Of a DNA stretch of 64,000 nucleotides, positions 1-9,856 are shown one piece after another (position 1 is the first letter of the stretch; every line of letters begins with the position of its first letter). The notes under the pieces were generated by a model. The model was not told the DNA's origin. It made no database searches and saw only the letters and a program-made list of their open reading frames with translations. The DNA lies in NCBI GenBank assembly GCA_958009055.1, contig OY253660.1, forward strand, positions 372,001 to 436,000. The letters are read 5' to 3'. A program made the translations under genes and the position numbers. This DNA is from Choricystis sp. odSpoLacu1. Taxonomy: Eukaryota > Chlorophyta > Trebouxiophyceae.

Positions 1-422
1 CGGACGCCCTCACGCTCCGCCTCGCCTCCCTGCGCCGCGTCAATGGCGGCACCAACGCGGCCGCCGCCCTGCGCGCTGCGCACGCCATGCTGGGGGACTG
101 GGTGGCGCGCGTGGTGGCCGACGCGGCGGCAGAGGACGCCACCGCCGCCCTGCCCGAACCCCGCACCGCCGTCCTGCTGCTGTCGGACGGCGCGTTCTCG
201 GATGGTGGGGTGGGTGCTGCGGACGAGGTCGACCGCGCCGCCTCCGCCCTGGGTGCTGCCGGCGTCGTCGTCGCGGCGGGTGCCTCTGGCCGCTCGCACG
301 ACTACCGCGGCGGCGGCGCCACCCTGCGCCGCGTCGTGGCGGCGGCCCGCGGCGCGGGAGGGGAGGCCATGTTTGTGGCGCTGCGCACGGTGGATGAGCG
401 CTACTATGGGGGCGAGTGGTGA
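1..422 (+). CDS. VWA-domain protein, 3' part only
   Basis: Only the last 139 codons lie in the window. The frame is open from base 3 and stops at 420-422. The motif NGGTNAAAALRAA followed by TAVLLLSDG is the second half of a von Willebrand factor A fold: the conserved GGT loop, then the central beta strand with the acidic loop. The metal-binding DxSxS motif expected earlier in the domain is off the window. The protein ends soon after the last VWA helix, so this domain is C-terminal. In plants and algae such domains often follow a RING finger, but nothing here tells which architecture applies. The domain call is firm; a specific function cannot be given. Confidence 0.8.
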   Translation, partial: DALTLRLASLRRVNGGTNAAAALRAAHAMLGDWVARVVADAAAEDATAALPEPRTAVLLLSDGAFSDGGVGAADEVDRAASALGAAGVVVAAGASGRSHDYRGGGATLRRVVAAARGAGGEAMFVALRTVDERYYGGEW

Positions 423-733
423 AGGGGAGAGGTTTGGGTTGCCTGCGCACGTTTTTGCCTTCGTTCTTCATTCTTTATTTCTACCCCCCTCCCCTTCTTT
501 TTCACTTATATTCCCGGGCGCAAATTCTGTACATATATATTAAAGCGCCACCGGAACCCATTTCATTTGCGGCCTGCCTTGTTTTTTTGGGGACAACGTT
601 TTTGCTTGTTTTGCGTTCTGAAAGAAAACGCGTCGACCCGCGCCCGACGTCAATCTCGACTCTCTTTTGTTTCCACACGCGTGTGTCGAGGGGGGACCGC
701 GCGCCCTCCCACCGCGCACCCTCTACACGAACC
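423..733. other. intergenic, tandem genes
   Basis: This 311-base gap carries the 3' end of the VWA gene and the 5' region of NSE4, which are on the same strand. It is T-rich compared with coding DNA, with a short TATATATA stretch near 532-540. I see no convincing gene here. Confidence 0.5.
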
Positions 734-2071
734 ATGTCTCGACGCGCCACCCAGCCCCCCGCCACCCAGGGCGGGGGCGGCACCCAAGCCACGTCGCAGG
801 GCGCGCGCGCGGCCGCGCGCGAGCGGGCGGAACGCGACCGCCAGCTGCGCCACAGCATTCGCAACATGGCCAAGCAGGCGGAAGGTGGGTGGTGTGGGTG
901 GTGGGTGGTGTGGGGAGGGGGGCTGGCGAGCGGGCAATGGGGGAAAACTGACAAACACAAAACAACACCATGCCTCTTCGTCCACCCCCCTCATCTCTCT
1001 CCAGACGAGCGCGATGAAGTCGTCGACCTGACCACCGACAAGCTGCAGCAGATGCTGACCCGGCTGGATGGGTTGCAGGCCCAAGGTGAGTGAGAGTGTG
1101 TGAGAGAGAGAGGGAGAAGTGATCACCGCACACCGAGACCTGTCTCTGACCCTCTCCAACCCTCATCAGCCGTCCGCCCGCGCGAACACGCGGAAGACGC
1201 ATCCGCCTTCGGCGTCCTGGCGGCACGCGGCCTGGAGTCGTCCCGCATGCTGGCGGCGGGCGGGGAGGGGCGCACCCCGCGCGCGCTGCTGGCGCGCGTT
1301 GCCACAGCGCTAGGCCCAGCCACCCCACCCCACCGCGCCTCCGGGCCGCCCCCCCTCCCCACCCTGCGCCCGGGCGACCTGGACTGGGGGCCACTGGCTG
1401 TATATGCCGCCACCGCCTTCCGCACCGCGGTGGGTGCATCGTGCGGGTTGGGACCGATCGACGTGCCGCGGCGCGCGCGCGCGGCCCCCGCGCGCCGCGC
1501 GCGCCGCGACACGCCGCCCCCCCTGGCCGCCCCCGCGGTGCGAGAAGTCGGAGCGGGGGCGCCGTCTCTGCATCCCAGTGCCGACGGCCCCGCCCAGGAG
1601 ACGGATGCAAGGATGGTGGCCCTGTATCGAGAGTTGTTGGCGGCGGGGGACGCAGGCGTGCGCGTCATCACCGCCATTCTTGATCACTCCTCTTTCGCCA
1701 CCACCGTCGAAAACTTGTTCGCCCTCTCCTTCCTCATCCGGGACGGCCGCGTCGCACTGGGCGACTCGGCGGTCGGCTTTATCGCGTACGCGGTGGGGGG
1801 GGGCGTGCCGAGTGTGAACGCGGCCGCGCTGCTCGCGGCCGCGGGCGTCGACGGTGGCGCCACCCGCCAACTCGTGCTGGCCTACAACATGGACGACTGG
1901 CAGGCCTGGTGTGAGGCAGTGGATGAGGGCGACTGCATCATGCCGCGGCACAACGCAGAGCTGGCGCAGGGTGGAGGTGGGGGTGGAGGGTGCGGCCGCC
2001 GCCATACACGCGACGACGAAGAAGAACAACAACAACAACCCGCCGCCAGCAAGCGGCGGCGGCGGCGGTGA
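734..2071 (+). CDS. NSE4: NSE4, kleisin subunit of the SMC5-SMC6 complex
   Basis: Three exons, 734-884, 1005-1085 and 1170-2071, give 377 residues. Introns begin GTGGGT and GTGAGT and end CTCTCCAG and CATCAG. The C-terminal hallmark SFATTVENLFALSFLIRDG, followed by a short hydrophobic block and YNMDDWQAW, is the Nse4 winged-helix domain that closes onto the SMC head. The N-terminal part (DEVVDLTTDKLQQML) fits the helical kleisin segment that touches the SMC neck. The role known for the family is bridging SMC5 and SMC6 in nuclear DNA repair and replication-fork maintenance. The tail is a polyG, acidic, polyQ and polyR low-complexity stretch, probably a nuclear signal. The start is the first ATG after the short leader and keeps the frame through both introns. 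Confidence 0.9.
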
Positions 2072-2340
2072 GAGAGTGTGTTCCATGTGTTTTGTGTGTG
2101 TGTAGTGTGCTCTGTGGTGGCGTCTCTCTGTTTGAAAGTCAAAAAAAGGGGTCATGTTTTTTGTTCACTCTCCCGCCCGCATCAACCGAAAATGAAAAAA
2201 AGGTAAAAAGAAACAAAAGAATGTGCGTGGTGCATCCAGTGTGGAAAAAACGCAGCATGGCCAATGGTGGGTGCGCGAGGAAACAAGCCTAAACAACGGA
2301 AAAAATCGACGGCAAACAAACGCGCACGCCCTCGCTTGCG

Positions 2341-2370
2341 CTCTTCTCTCTCTCTCTCTCTCTCTCTTCT
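2341..2370. repeat. (CT)n microsatellite between convergent genes
   Basis: An almost pure CT tract of about 30 bases ends at the stop codon of the amylase gene on the other strand. NSE4 and amylase converge here with 298 bases between their stops. Confidence 0.85.
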
Positions 2371-4501
2371 CACTTGATCGCGCGCCACACCGCCCACTGG
2401 TGCCCGCTCGCCTCCAGCAGCCAGTCCTTCTGCCCCACCTCCACCCGGGCGGCGGTGGGGGACCAGTCGCCGGGGCCGATCTTGATCGCAACAGCATCGT
2501 CAATTGTCGCCGCGTACACCGTCCCGACCGCGACTCGGATCACCACTTTGGACCGGCAGTGCAGGCCCGCCTCCCGCCGCACCCGCATGAGGTCCCGGAT
2601 GGCGTCCCCCAGGCCGTTGGAGTTCCAGTGGTCGTAGAAGACGCAGGGGGTGCCGGGATGGGTGAGGATGTAGGCGTACCCCGCCCCCAGGTGGGCAGCA
2701 GGGAACGGCCAGTGATTCAGCGTGCTGCCCGTGTCGTGGTTGTCGATGAAGGTGACGGCACGGGAGGGCCACAGCCCCATGACGCCTGGAGGGCGGCCGG
2801 CGGCGTCGGCCAAACGCCACAGTTCGCCGCGCGCCATGGCTTCTTGGAGGACACCCTTGGTCGTGAAATCAAAGGCAGCCGCCGTCCCCCCCGTGCGATC
2901 ACACCAGTTGATGGTGCGCTGCCTGTGTGCGTCCTGGTTATAGTCCAGCACGCCGTCCGTGTAGCCGCACGTGTCCCAGAACTCGCCGACGGCCACGTCG
3001 GGGACTGTGGCATCGACGTACTCTTTCACAAACTCGCCCGAGTAGCCTTTAACGTAGTCAAACCTCCACCCATCAAACCCGATGGACGTGCGCAGCCAGG
3101 TGAGCCACCGGGTCAAGTCTTCCCGCACCTTGGGCGATGTGTGGTCGATGTTGGGGGCGGCGGTGTAGTCGTCCCCCGTCTTGTGGGCCCCCCTGCCGCC
3201 AAACGCGGGGTTGCCGCAACATATGGCGGACGCGTCCCAGGGGAGGCGGCCGCCGTACACGTTCCAGCGGCCTTGGGGGTCTTGTTTGTGAGCGCAGCGG
3301 TGGTTGATGACGACGTCGGCGACGGCGCGCAGGCCGGCAGAGTGTAAAGCTGCCACGGCCGCCCGCAGATCCGCTTCACTGCCATACTGCGAGTCCAGGC
3401 AGTAGAGGTCGCGCGGCAGGTAGCCCTGGGCAGAGACGGAGTCGGAGGGTGGCGGCATCCACACCATGGTGAATCCATCATCCGCGTAGCGCTGCGCTTC
3501 GCCCACAATTCGCATGTACCACGACTCCCTGTGCGACTCCCAGTTGAAGCACTGCAGCATGATCTCTTTGCCGGACCCGGCCGCGGGGCCGGAGGAGGGG
3601 GACCGGCGCACCGAGGAGGGAGGGGTGGACAGAAGAGCGTCGAGGACGGTGTTGCTTGGCGCTTCACGTTCCGGCTCCGGCGCCGCCGGCGCGATCGCGG
3701 TGCGCCGAGAAGCCAGCACCGCCTCCATGGCCGCCATGCGGCGTTCCAGGATGGCGGCAGCTTCCGCGCGGCGGGAGGCAAGGGCGTCAAGGTCGGCAGT
3801 TGCCGCGCCGCCGCCCACCGCCCGATCCCCGGCCAGCTTGACTTCACGCTCCACCGCCACCAGCTGGGCGGCGGCTTGTGCCATCTCGGCGGCCGCGAGT
3901 TCCAGGGCGGCGGCGTCGCCGTCGGCGCCCGTGGACAGGGGGCGCAGGCGCTTGACTTCTGCTTCGGCTGCCACCCCATAAATGGCGGGCAACGACGACA
4001 GGGCGCCCCCACCGCCGCCTCCAGCGCCGCCCCATAACGCCGCCAGCGCCGACGTGACGGACGGGTGGCGGTCGGGGGGCAGCTGGCCAGAGGCAGGACC
4101 AGTCGTCACGCGAAATGTGAGCGTCGCGCGCGTCGCGTCGGCGGCGTCCCTGTGCACCGCCGCCGACTGCACCGCCAGCCCCAGCGCGTCCAGTGTGGCG
4201 GCGGCTTCTGCCAGCAGGTCGTCCGCGCCGGGAGCGCGCAGCGTGAGCAGGGAGGATGACGCGTCCGAGTTGTCGAATTCGATGTCGACCCCGGGAGGCG
4301 TGGCGGCCGCGGGGGACGATGACGGCGATGGCGGCGCATCCGTGGAAGCAGCTGCCGGTGGGAACGGGTGGCGGCGCGGGGGGCGGGGGGGCGGGGAGGG
4401 GGCGTGCGCGGGGCGTGCGCGCGCAGCGTGGCGCGCGGGCGCGCGGCGTGGGCGGCGGTGGGCGGCCCGGCCGCGATGGTGGAGGTGAGCGGGAGCGGCA
4501 T
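2370..4501 (-). CDS. AMY3-like: plastid-type alpha-amylase (GH13) with N-terminal ACT-like domain
   Basis: The protein hydrolyses internal alpha-1,4 bonds of starch. It is closest to plant plastid alpha-amylase: KEIMLQCFNWESHR opens the barrel, and GWRFDYVKGY (near 3,050-3,080), VGEFWD (near 2,970-2,986) and FIDNHDTGST (near 2,735-2,760) supply the nucleophile Asp, acid/base Glu and third Asp. About 20 residues after the presumed transit peptide begins an ACT-like domain (TLRAPGADDLLAEAAATLD, then LGLAVQSAAVHRDAA). A coiled, alanine-rich linker precedes the catalytic part. No CBM45 starch-binding domains are seen. The start is uncertain. MPLPLTSTIAAG at 4501 looks like a transit peptide but lies in another frame from the rest, so about one base is missing (or two extra) in the G-rich stretch near 4,360-4,400. 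About 710 residues. Uninterrupted by introns downstream of 4,360. Confidence 0.88.
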
Positions 4502-4948
4502 GGCGGGGTGGCGGAATAAGGGGAAGAGGAGGGCGGCGGAGGGGGAGGAGCGCGACGGACGACCAGTCGCGTGCTGCGGGCGCCGCGGCGCGCCAGGCGG
4601 TGCCGCGGGCCCAGACACGCAAGCCCGGGGCGGGCTGGAGTGATGTATGGGCACCCGTTTGGGCACTGAGGGGAGGAGAGGCCGCGTTGGGCCGGGCGCG
4701 CGGGCCGTTTTCGACGGATGGAGTGACTCGAAACGAACTGAAGGGCGAAAAATCGCGCACGCCGAGCGCCGCGCCCTCAACACTCTCTCCACCAGTTTGC
4801 GACCACGCACACACACACACACGCTCCCGAGAAATGGCCTCGCCCCCCCAGCCCTCCACGCACGCGGACATCGCCCCACGGGAATCGTCCACGCCTGGGT
4901 CGTCTGTGGGTCCGCTGGGTGTCGCGTGGTGTAGCAAAAACGAAAAGT

Positions 4949-5501
4949 TCACCCCTTCCCCCGCGTCAGCCGCCCGCCGCGCGCCCGCGCCCAGCCGCCC
5001 TCGGTGACACGGTCAGTCTCAGCCTCATCGACGCGAGCCCTACTCCACACCATCAGCCCCAGTTCGACCGCCAGCAACGCTGCCACCGCGAGAGACGAAG
5101 CGACGACGGCAGCAGTGTGTGCGCCACGGCACCCGCCCCCGCCACCAGCCCCCTGCCAGTCCACCACCACCGTGGCAGCCGTGCCCTCAATGAACAGCGC
5201 CGTCGACGGCGCCGTCGACGGCGGTCACTAGGGCGGCGAGGGGAGGGGGGGAGGTGGTGGGCAGGCGGAGGAGTAAGGGCAGGCTGGAGTTGGTGTCGTC
5301 GCTGTCACCGTCGTCACAGGCTTGCGTGGTGGTGGTGGTGCCATTATGAAGCAGGGCTGACATGGTGACGCACGGCCTGCTTGCCGCGTCGACACCAGGC
5401 GGCCGCGCGACGCGGCCGCCGATGAACACGGCGCCCGGCGCCTCGGACGCGGTGGCGGCTGCAGCCAGGGTGAGCAACAGGACTGTGGCTATGTGTGGCA
5501 T
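4949..5501 (-). CDS. small secreted/single-pass membrane protein, junction unresolved
   Basis: The ATG at 5501 begins a clear signal peptide (MPHIATVLLLTLAAAATAS), then a Ser/Thr-rich ectodomain with NGT and NSS glycosylation sequons and two cysteines. In another frame, 5,200-4,949 encodes LFIEGTAATVVVDW followed by a hydrophobic segment (VVASSLAVAALLAVELGLM) and a basic/acidic tail. Together they read as a type I membrane protein of about 180 residues. The two parts are out of register by one base around the direct repeat CGTCGACGGCGC (5,199-5,222), and I found no good intron to join them. I do not recognise the family. Confidence applies to the existence of a gene rather than to the exact join. 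Confidence 0.45.
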
Positions 5502-5562
5502 GGTGTCCGAGGCAGGAAGACGGCGACAGAATGGGAGATGAAAGTGATTTTTGATTTCGTTG

Positions 5563-6811
5563 CTACAGCTGCCCCACTTCACAGACCGTCACCTCCACCC
5601 CCGTATCACACACCGCCACCACTCCCTCCCTCCCCGCCGCCAGCGCCTGCACTTTTTGGTCGTGCGCAATGTCGGCCATCAGGGCGGTCTCGTCGGGTGG
5701 CGTGCCTGTGACAGCGTTGCGCCAGGCGGCGGGAGGCGCCGCAGGTGCGACCGCCGCGCGCCACGCCCACAGCAGCACGCGCCCATCGTCGCCGCCCGAG
5801 GCCAGGATGCGGGGGGCGGCCGTGGTGGTGGATGTGCCTTGTACAAAGGCTAGAGCGGTGCAGGCTGCGGTGTGGCCCCCCGCGGCGGGCGTGAGGCGGG
5901 CGAGAGGTTCAGGCGGGCCGGCGTCACGGCTGCCGCGCCGACCACTCCCCGACCTTGCATCCAGCAGCAGCACGGCGCCGTCTCCACACGCGGCAGCCAC
6001 CATGTGGGTCGTGACACCCGTGACGCCGGCGGGGGGCGCAGCCAGGGCATGCACGAAGGGCGGGTTGAACAGTTGTGTGTCCTCCGCCTGTCCATCCACC
6101 CCCGCCCCCGCCCTCCACCGCGCGGCACACCGCCTCGCCGTCACGTCCCACAGCGCCACCGTGCAGTCCAGTCCCGACGTCATCAGGTGGCGGGCGCTGC
6201 CGGGGCGCCAGGCGGCGGCCGACGCGAGGGAGGTGTGGGCGTTGCGCAGCGCTGCATCCACGAGCAGGCCGCCGGTGGGGGGCACCGTCGCCACCGTCGC
6301 CGCCCCCGTGTCATCCACAATGGCCAGTGTGGACGCGTCCGCAGCAAACGCGACTCCCGCGACGTCGTCAGCAGCGGTGAATGATGGAGGTGGGGGCCGT
6401 GGTGCGCGTGTGTCGACCAACACCACGCCACACCCCACGCCCACGGCCAGCAGGCTGGTGGAGACTTCGGCGTCAGGACGCTGCCAGGCCAGGCTGGCGA
6501 TGGCGTCGGGGGAGGGGGGCAGCAGGACGGTGGCAGGCGACGGCGACCGCAGGTCGTGGAGTAGGGCAGCGCCATCCTATGGAAGGGAAGGGGGCGGATG
6601 GTTGCCCCCCCTGTATCTGTGTGTTTGATACCGCTGATTTGCATCAACACAAGGCGTGGACGCCATCACGCTCTCTCACCTCGCCGCCCGTCGCCAACAG
6701 ACTGCCCCCCCCTCCAAACGCGGCCGCTGTGACCGAGTCGGCGTGGCCGGCCAGCCGTCGAGTCCCGCGTGGCACACGCATCGACGGCGGCGACGGCGCG
6801 GCCGTCGTCAT
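5563..6811 (-). CDS. WDR53: WD40 protein, WDR53-like
   Basis: Exon 1 is 6811-6680 and exon 2 is 6576-5563; the 103-nt intron starts GTGAGAG and ends TTCCATAG. The 381-residue protein begins with LAGHADSVTAAAF, a first WD blade. It continues with AAAWRPGSARHLMTSGLDC, LWDV and ILASGGDDGRVLLWAW, giving a seven-blade propeller pattern. Two details match WDR53 rather than generic WD proteins: the FNPPFVHAL segment after the central blade, and the late MADIAHDQKVQAL block just before the last blade. Human WDR53 binds DDB1-CUL4, so a role as a ubiquitin-ligase substrate receptor is likely by homology only. It is divergent from the methyltransferase gene that starts 162 bases away. Confidence 0.8.
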
Positions 6812-6973
6812 GCCGTGGCTTGTGTGCGCGGTGGCAGAGAAAAACGACGAGTTGTGGATGGTGAAATGTCGAAAACGACACGAGCAATCGACGGCTACTA
6901 GCCCTCGCCCCCCCCTCGCGCGGCCGCGATACGGTGTGTGTGCACCTCGCACACACATACACACACACACACA
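6812..6973. promoter_or_regulatory. bidirectional promoter region, WDR53 / methyltransferase
   Basis: These 162 bases separate two divergent start codons, so both promoters must lie here or inside the genes. The plus-side end holds a (CA)n tract at 6,950-6,972 directly before the ATG. No TATA box is obvious. Confidence 0.4.
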
Positions 6974-8632
6974 ATGACCTCCACAATATATACCTTGCCC
7001 CCCCGCCGCGCCCTGCCCCCCGCCACCGCGGCCGCGTGCGACGGCGCGGCGCCGTGGGACGCGTTTTACTCCCTCCACGCCGACCGCTTCTTCAAGGACA
7101 GGCACTGGCTGGTGCGCGAGTTCCCAGAGCTGGAGGACGCCTTTGTCCTGGCTGAAGTCGGGTGCGGCGTCGGCAACGCGGCACTGCCGCTTGCTCGCAG
7201 TGGGCCGCCGGGACGTGTTGTCTTCGCCTCCGACTGTGCCGCCACCGCCATCGACGTGCTGCTGACGCGGCGCCACCCCGAGGTGGAGGACGGCCGCCTG
7301 TTGCCGTACGTGGCGGACGCGTCAGTGCCGGGCAGCCTCGTCGGCCGCGGCCGCGCGCCGCCCGGGCGAGTGGATGGCGCCACCCTCATATTTGCGCTGT
7401 CCGCCATGGCGCCGGCCCAGCAAGCGGTGGCGGTGGCCAATGTGGCCGAGCTGCTGAAACCGAGCGGCTTTGTGGCGTTCAGAGACTACGCGGTGGGGGA
7501 TGAGGCGGGCACCCGCCTCGCGGCACGGGCGATGCCCCGTGCCCTGGACGGCGGGGATGCTGCGGCTGCTGTCACCGACGCTGCAACTGTTACGCCCCAG
7601 TTTCTGGCACGGGGAGACGGGACGCGCGCCTACTTTTTCAGGGTGGAGGATGTGACGCGGTTGTTTGAAAATGCGGGGTTTACCACTGATCGCGCACACA
7701 CCGTCACTCTCACAAAAACCAACCGCAAGACGGGGGAGGTGATGCCTCGAGTGTGGGTGCAGGCCGTGTTTCGGTGGCCAGGGGCGGCGGCGGATGCAGG
7801 GACGCCACCCGCCACCGCGCCCGCGACACCCGCGCGTGGACCACGCCCTTACGTCGCCGAGTGGGAGCGCGACACCGCCCCCGCCTCCAGCGATGATGAG
7901 GAAGAATGTGTGCCCGTGCCGACCTCCCTGTTCGACGCGCCTCAGCCGTCGCTGGAGGCCGCCACGCTGGACCTGCCCCCCCCGCTCGGCCGTGTCGCGC
8001 TACGCTGTGCCCCCGGCGAGCTGCGGTCCACGCTGGCGCACACAGGGCTACTGACTTGGCCTGCCGCCCCCTTGTTTGCTAGCACACTGTGTTCGAGCGC
8101 TGGGGAACGCTTGTTAGCAGACGCCGATGTGCTGGAGGTGGGCGCTGGTGCGTCACCCGCGGTCGCGCTCGCAGCGACCGCACACGGCGCGCGCCGCGTC
8201 GTCGCCACCGACGGCTCCCCCGTCGCGGCGGCCGCTCTCTCTGGCAATGTGGCCCTGAATGCGCACGCTGTTGTGGTGGAACGTTTGCGCGTGAGGCTGC
8301 TGGAATGGGGTGATGGAGACGCCGCGCGCGTGCTGGTTGGCGACCACACGCGCGCAGGCCGCGGCTTTTCAGTCATACTAGGCGCCGACGTGCTCTACTC
8401 TGCCGCCGCCTGCCCCCTGCTGTTTGCCACGCTGGAGGTGGCCCTGGCTCCGGGAGGTATGGCCATCCTGTGCCACCAAACGCGGCGCGTGAGTGATGGT
8501 GAAGCGGTGGCCGCCGCAGAGGCTGTGGGCTTGTCGCGTTGTGCCCCCCCTGGCGACTTGGCGGCTGCAGCCGCGCAGCACGGCATCGGGGACGATTGTC
8601 TGTTGAGGCTGCTGTGTTTTGAGAGGCGGTAG
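6974..8632 (+). CDS. fused methyltransferase: METTL2/6-type tRNA m3C domain plus METTL21/FAM86-type domain
   Basis: A single exon of 552 residues with two class I SAM-methyltransferase domains. The first has the tRNA 3-methylcytidine hallmark FFKDRHWLVREFPEL, then motif I EVGCGVGNA and the RVEDVTRLFENAGF region. By family it modifies C32 of tRNA-Ser/Thr/Arg. The second, after an acidic linker (SSDDEEE), has WPAAPLFASTL, motif I LEVGAGASPAVALA and ILGADVLYS. It belongs to the Methyltransf_16 group (METTL21/FAM86), which methylates lysines on chaperones or EF2. The same order occurs, as I recall, in the Arabidopsis protein At2g26200, so the fusion is a green-lineage feature rather than a local artefact. 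The ATG at 6974 follows a CA repeat and sits just before the first conserved block. Confidence 0.88.
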   Translation: MTSTIYTLPPRRALPPATAAACDGAAPWDAFYSLHADRFFKDRHWLVREFPELEDAFVLAEVGCGVGNAALPLARSGPPGRVVFASDCAATAIDVLLTRRHPEVEDGRLLPYVADASVPGSLVGRGRAPPGRVDGATLIFALSAMAPAQQAVAVANVAELLKPSGFVAFRDYAVGDEAGTRLAARAMPRALDGGDAAAAVTDAATVTPQFLARGDGTRAYFFRVEDVTRLFENAGFTTDRAHTVTLTKTNRKTGEVMPRVWVQAVFRWPGAAADAGTPPATAPATPARGPRPYVAEWERDTAPASSDDEEECVPVPTSLFDAPQPSLEAATLDLPPPLGRVALRCAPGELRSTLAHTGLLTWPAAPLFASTLCSSAGERLLADADVLEVGAGASPAVALAATAHGARRVVATDGSPVAAAALSGNVALNAHAVVVERLRVRLLEWGDGDAARVLVGDHTRAGRGFSVILGADVLYSAAACPLLFATLEVALAPGGMAILCHQTRRVSDGEAVAAAEAVGLSRCAPPGDLAAAAAQHGIGDDCLLRLLCFERR

Positions 8633-8771
8633 AGAAGTAAACAGCAGGACAAAATGGCATTGTTTGTAGACGAAAAAAAAAAACAGAAACACACACTTCC
8701 CTTTTTCTTCACCCGGTGCCCACAAGCCTAGTCGAAACGACAAAAAGCAGAGAACCACACACACGCAGTCT

Positions 8772-9725
8772 TCACCGGTAGCCGTACTCGCCACGCGCAT
8801 CCCCCACCGCCACCAGCTCCAGCTTTTGAAAGGGCGTCGACCTAGGGTCCCAGTAGTACCCCGTCACACTGCCGCCCCGCCTGTCGAGCTGGACATAGTA
8901 CACGCCCGCGATGGACAGCGTGCCGCCGCCCCGGTGGTGGGCGCGCATGGTGGCGCCCGCGGGGGCGAGGGCGCCCTCTGGTGTGACGAACGACGTCTCC
9001 TTCCACCGCATCAGCAGGAAGGGCGCGTCCGCCAGGACGGCGGCGCGCCCCCCCGCCCGCGTGGCGGCCCGCCACGCGGCCGCGCCCCCCGGGAAGCGGG
9101 CCCAGTGGCGTGCATCATCACGTGGCGTCACACCATAAGAGGGGGTGAACATGGTGTGGTTGACGTTGTCAATCACCTCCCCCTGGAACACGGTGCGCAC
9201 GGTCGTGGGGGGCTGCGCGTCGCCTGCGGGGGCGCCGTCTGGTGCGCCGGTGGGGGTGGGGGCAGCAGTTGCCGTCATCGCGCCGGCCAAGCGGCCAGAC
9301 GCCCATTCCACCTCCTCCAGCACAATCTGGACGTCCCAGTCGCCCAGGTTGCCGGGCAGGCCGGCAGCTGCCGCCGCCAGGGGGCGGGATACGCGCTGGC
9401 GCCCCGCAAAGCGGGCCCCCGGGACGACCCACGCGCACGGCGGCGGGCGCGGCCACGCGGACGGCGACGCGGACGGCGGCGGCGCGTCCGCCATGGCGGC
9501 GTCGTCATCGTCGCCGTCGTCACCATCCTCAGCGTCGTCGTAGTCGGCGTCCGAGTCGGTCGGACAGAACTCGGGCTCAGGGACGCGCACGGGGAGGGCC
9601 CCCTCGTACACGCGCAACGCGCGCTCGCCGCCGCCGCCGCCGCCGCCACCCGCGTCGCGGCGGTGCAGGTCCAGCAGGCGGGCGCCGCCGAGGCCGGCAC
9701 GGGCGCCTCGGTCGGCGGCCCCCAT
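8772..9725 (-). CDS. GID4: GID4/VID24-type substrate receptor of the GID/CTLH E3 ligase
   Basis: A 317-residue single-exon protein. The C-terminal two thirds is the GID4 beta-barrel: FAGRQRVSRPL, NLGDWDVQIVLEEVEWASG, TVFQGEVIDNVNHTMFTP, DDARHWARFP and YYWDPRSTPFQKLELV. In yeast and animals this barrel recognises Pro/N-degrons and brings targets such as gluconeogenic enzymes to the GID RING ligase. The N-terminal 100 residues are glycine-rich and acidic (DSDADYDDAEDGDD) and probably disordered. The ATG at 9725 was chosen because it is the only in-frame ATG before the conserved part. The 3' neighbour runs tail-to-tail with about 140 bases between stops. Confidence 0.87.
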   Translation of the reverse strand: MGAADRGARAGLGGARLLDLHRRDAGGGGGGGGERALRVYEGALPVRVPEPEFCPTDSDADYDDAEDGDDGDDDDAAMADAPPPSASPSAWPRPPPCAWVVPGARFAGRQRVSRPLAAAAAGLPGNLGDWDVQIVLEEVEWASGRLAGAMTATAAPTPTGAPDGAPAGDAQPPTTVRTVFQGEVIDNVNHTMFTPSYGVTPRDDARHWARFPGGAAAWRAATRAGGRAAVLADAPFLLMRWKETSFVTPEGALAPAGATMRAHHRGGGTLSIAGVYYVQLDRRGGSVTGYYWDPRSTPFQKLELVAVGDARGEYGYR

Positions 9726-9856
9726 CTCGACTGCGCGCAGGCGTTGCTGTGGTGGGGTGGTGGAGGGGTGTAGGAAGTGAGTCGGGGACGCGCGCGTGAG
9801 TGTGGGGTCGCGCACGAACACACGCCAGCGCCTCTCCCAGCCTCGGCGCCCCCGAA

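Noticed and set aside
4502..4871. Upstream ATG (4871) in the amylase body frame as the true start
   Set aside because: The added sequence encodes CA/TG-repeat-derived residues typical of leaders here and has no targeting character; the transit peptide lies in another frame at 4501.
8772..9823. Long open frames antisense to the GID4, CCX and SPRY/U-box genes
   Set aside because: They are rich in Arg, Pro and Ala with no domain signature; in GC-rich DNA the antisense frames rarely meet stop codons.
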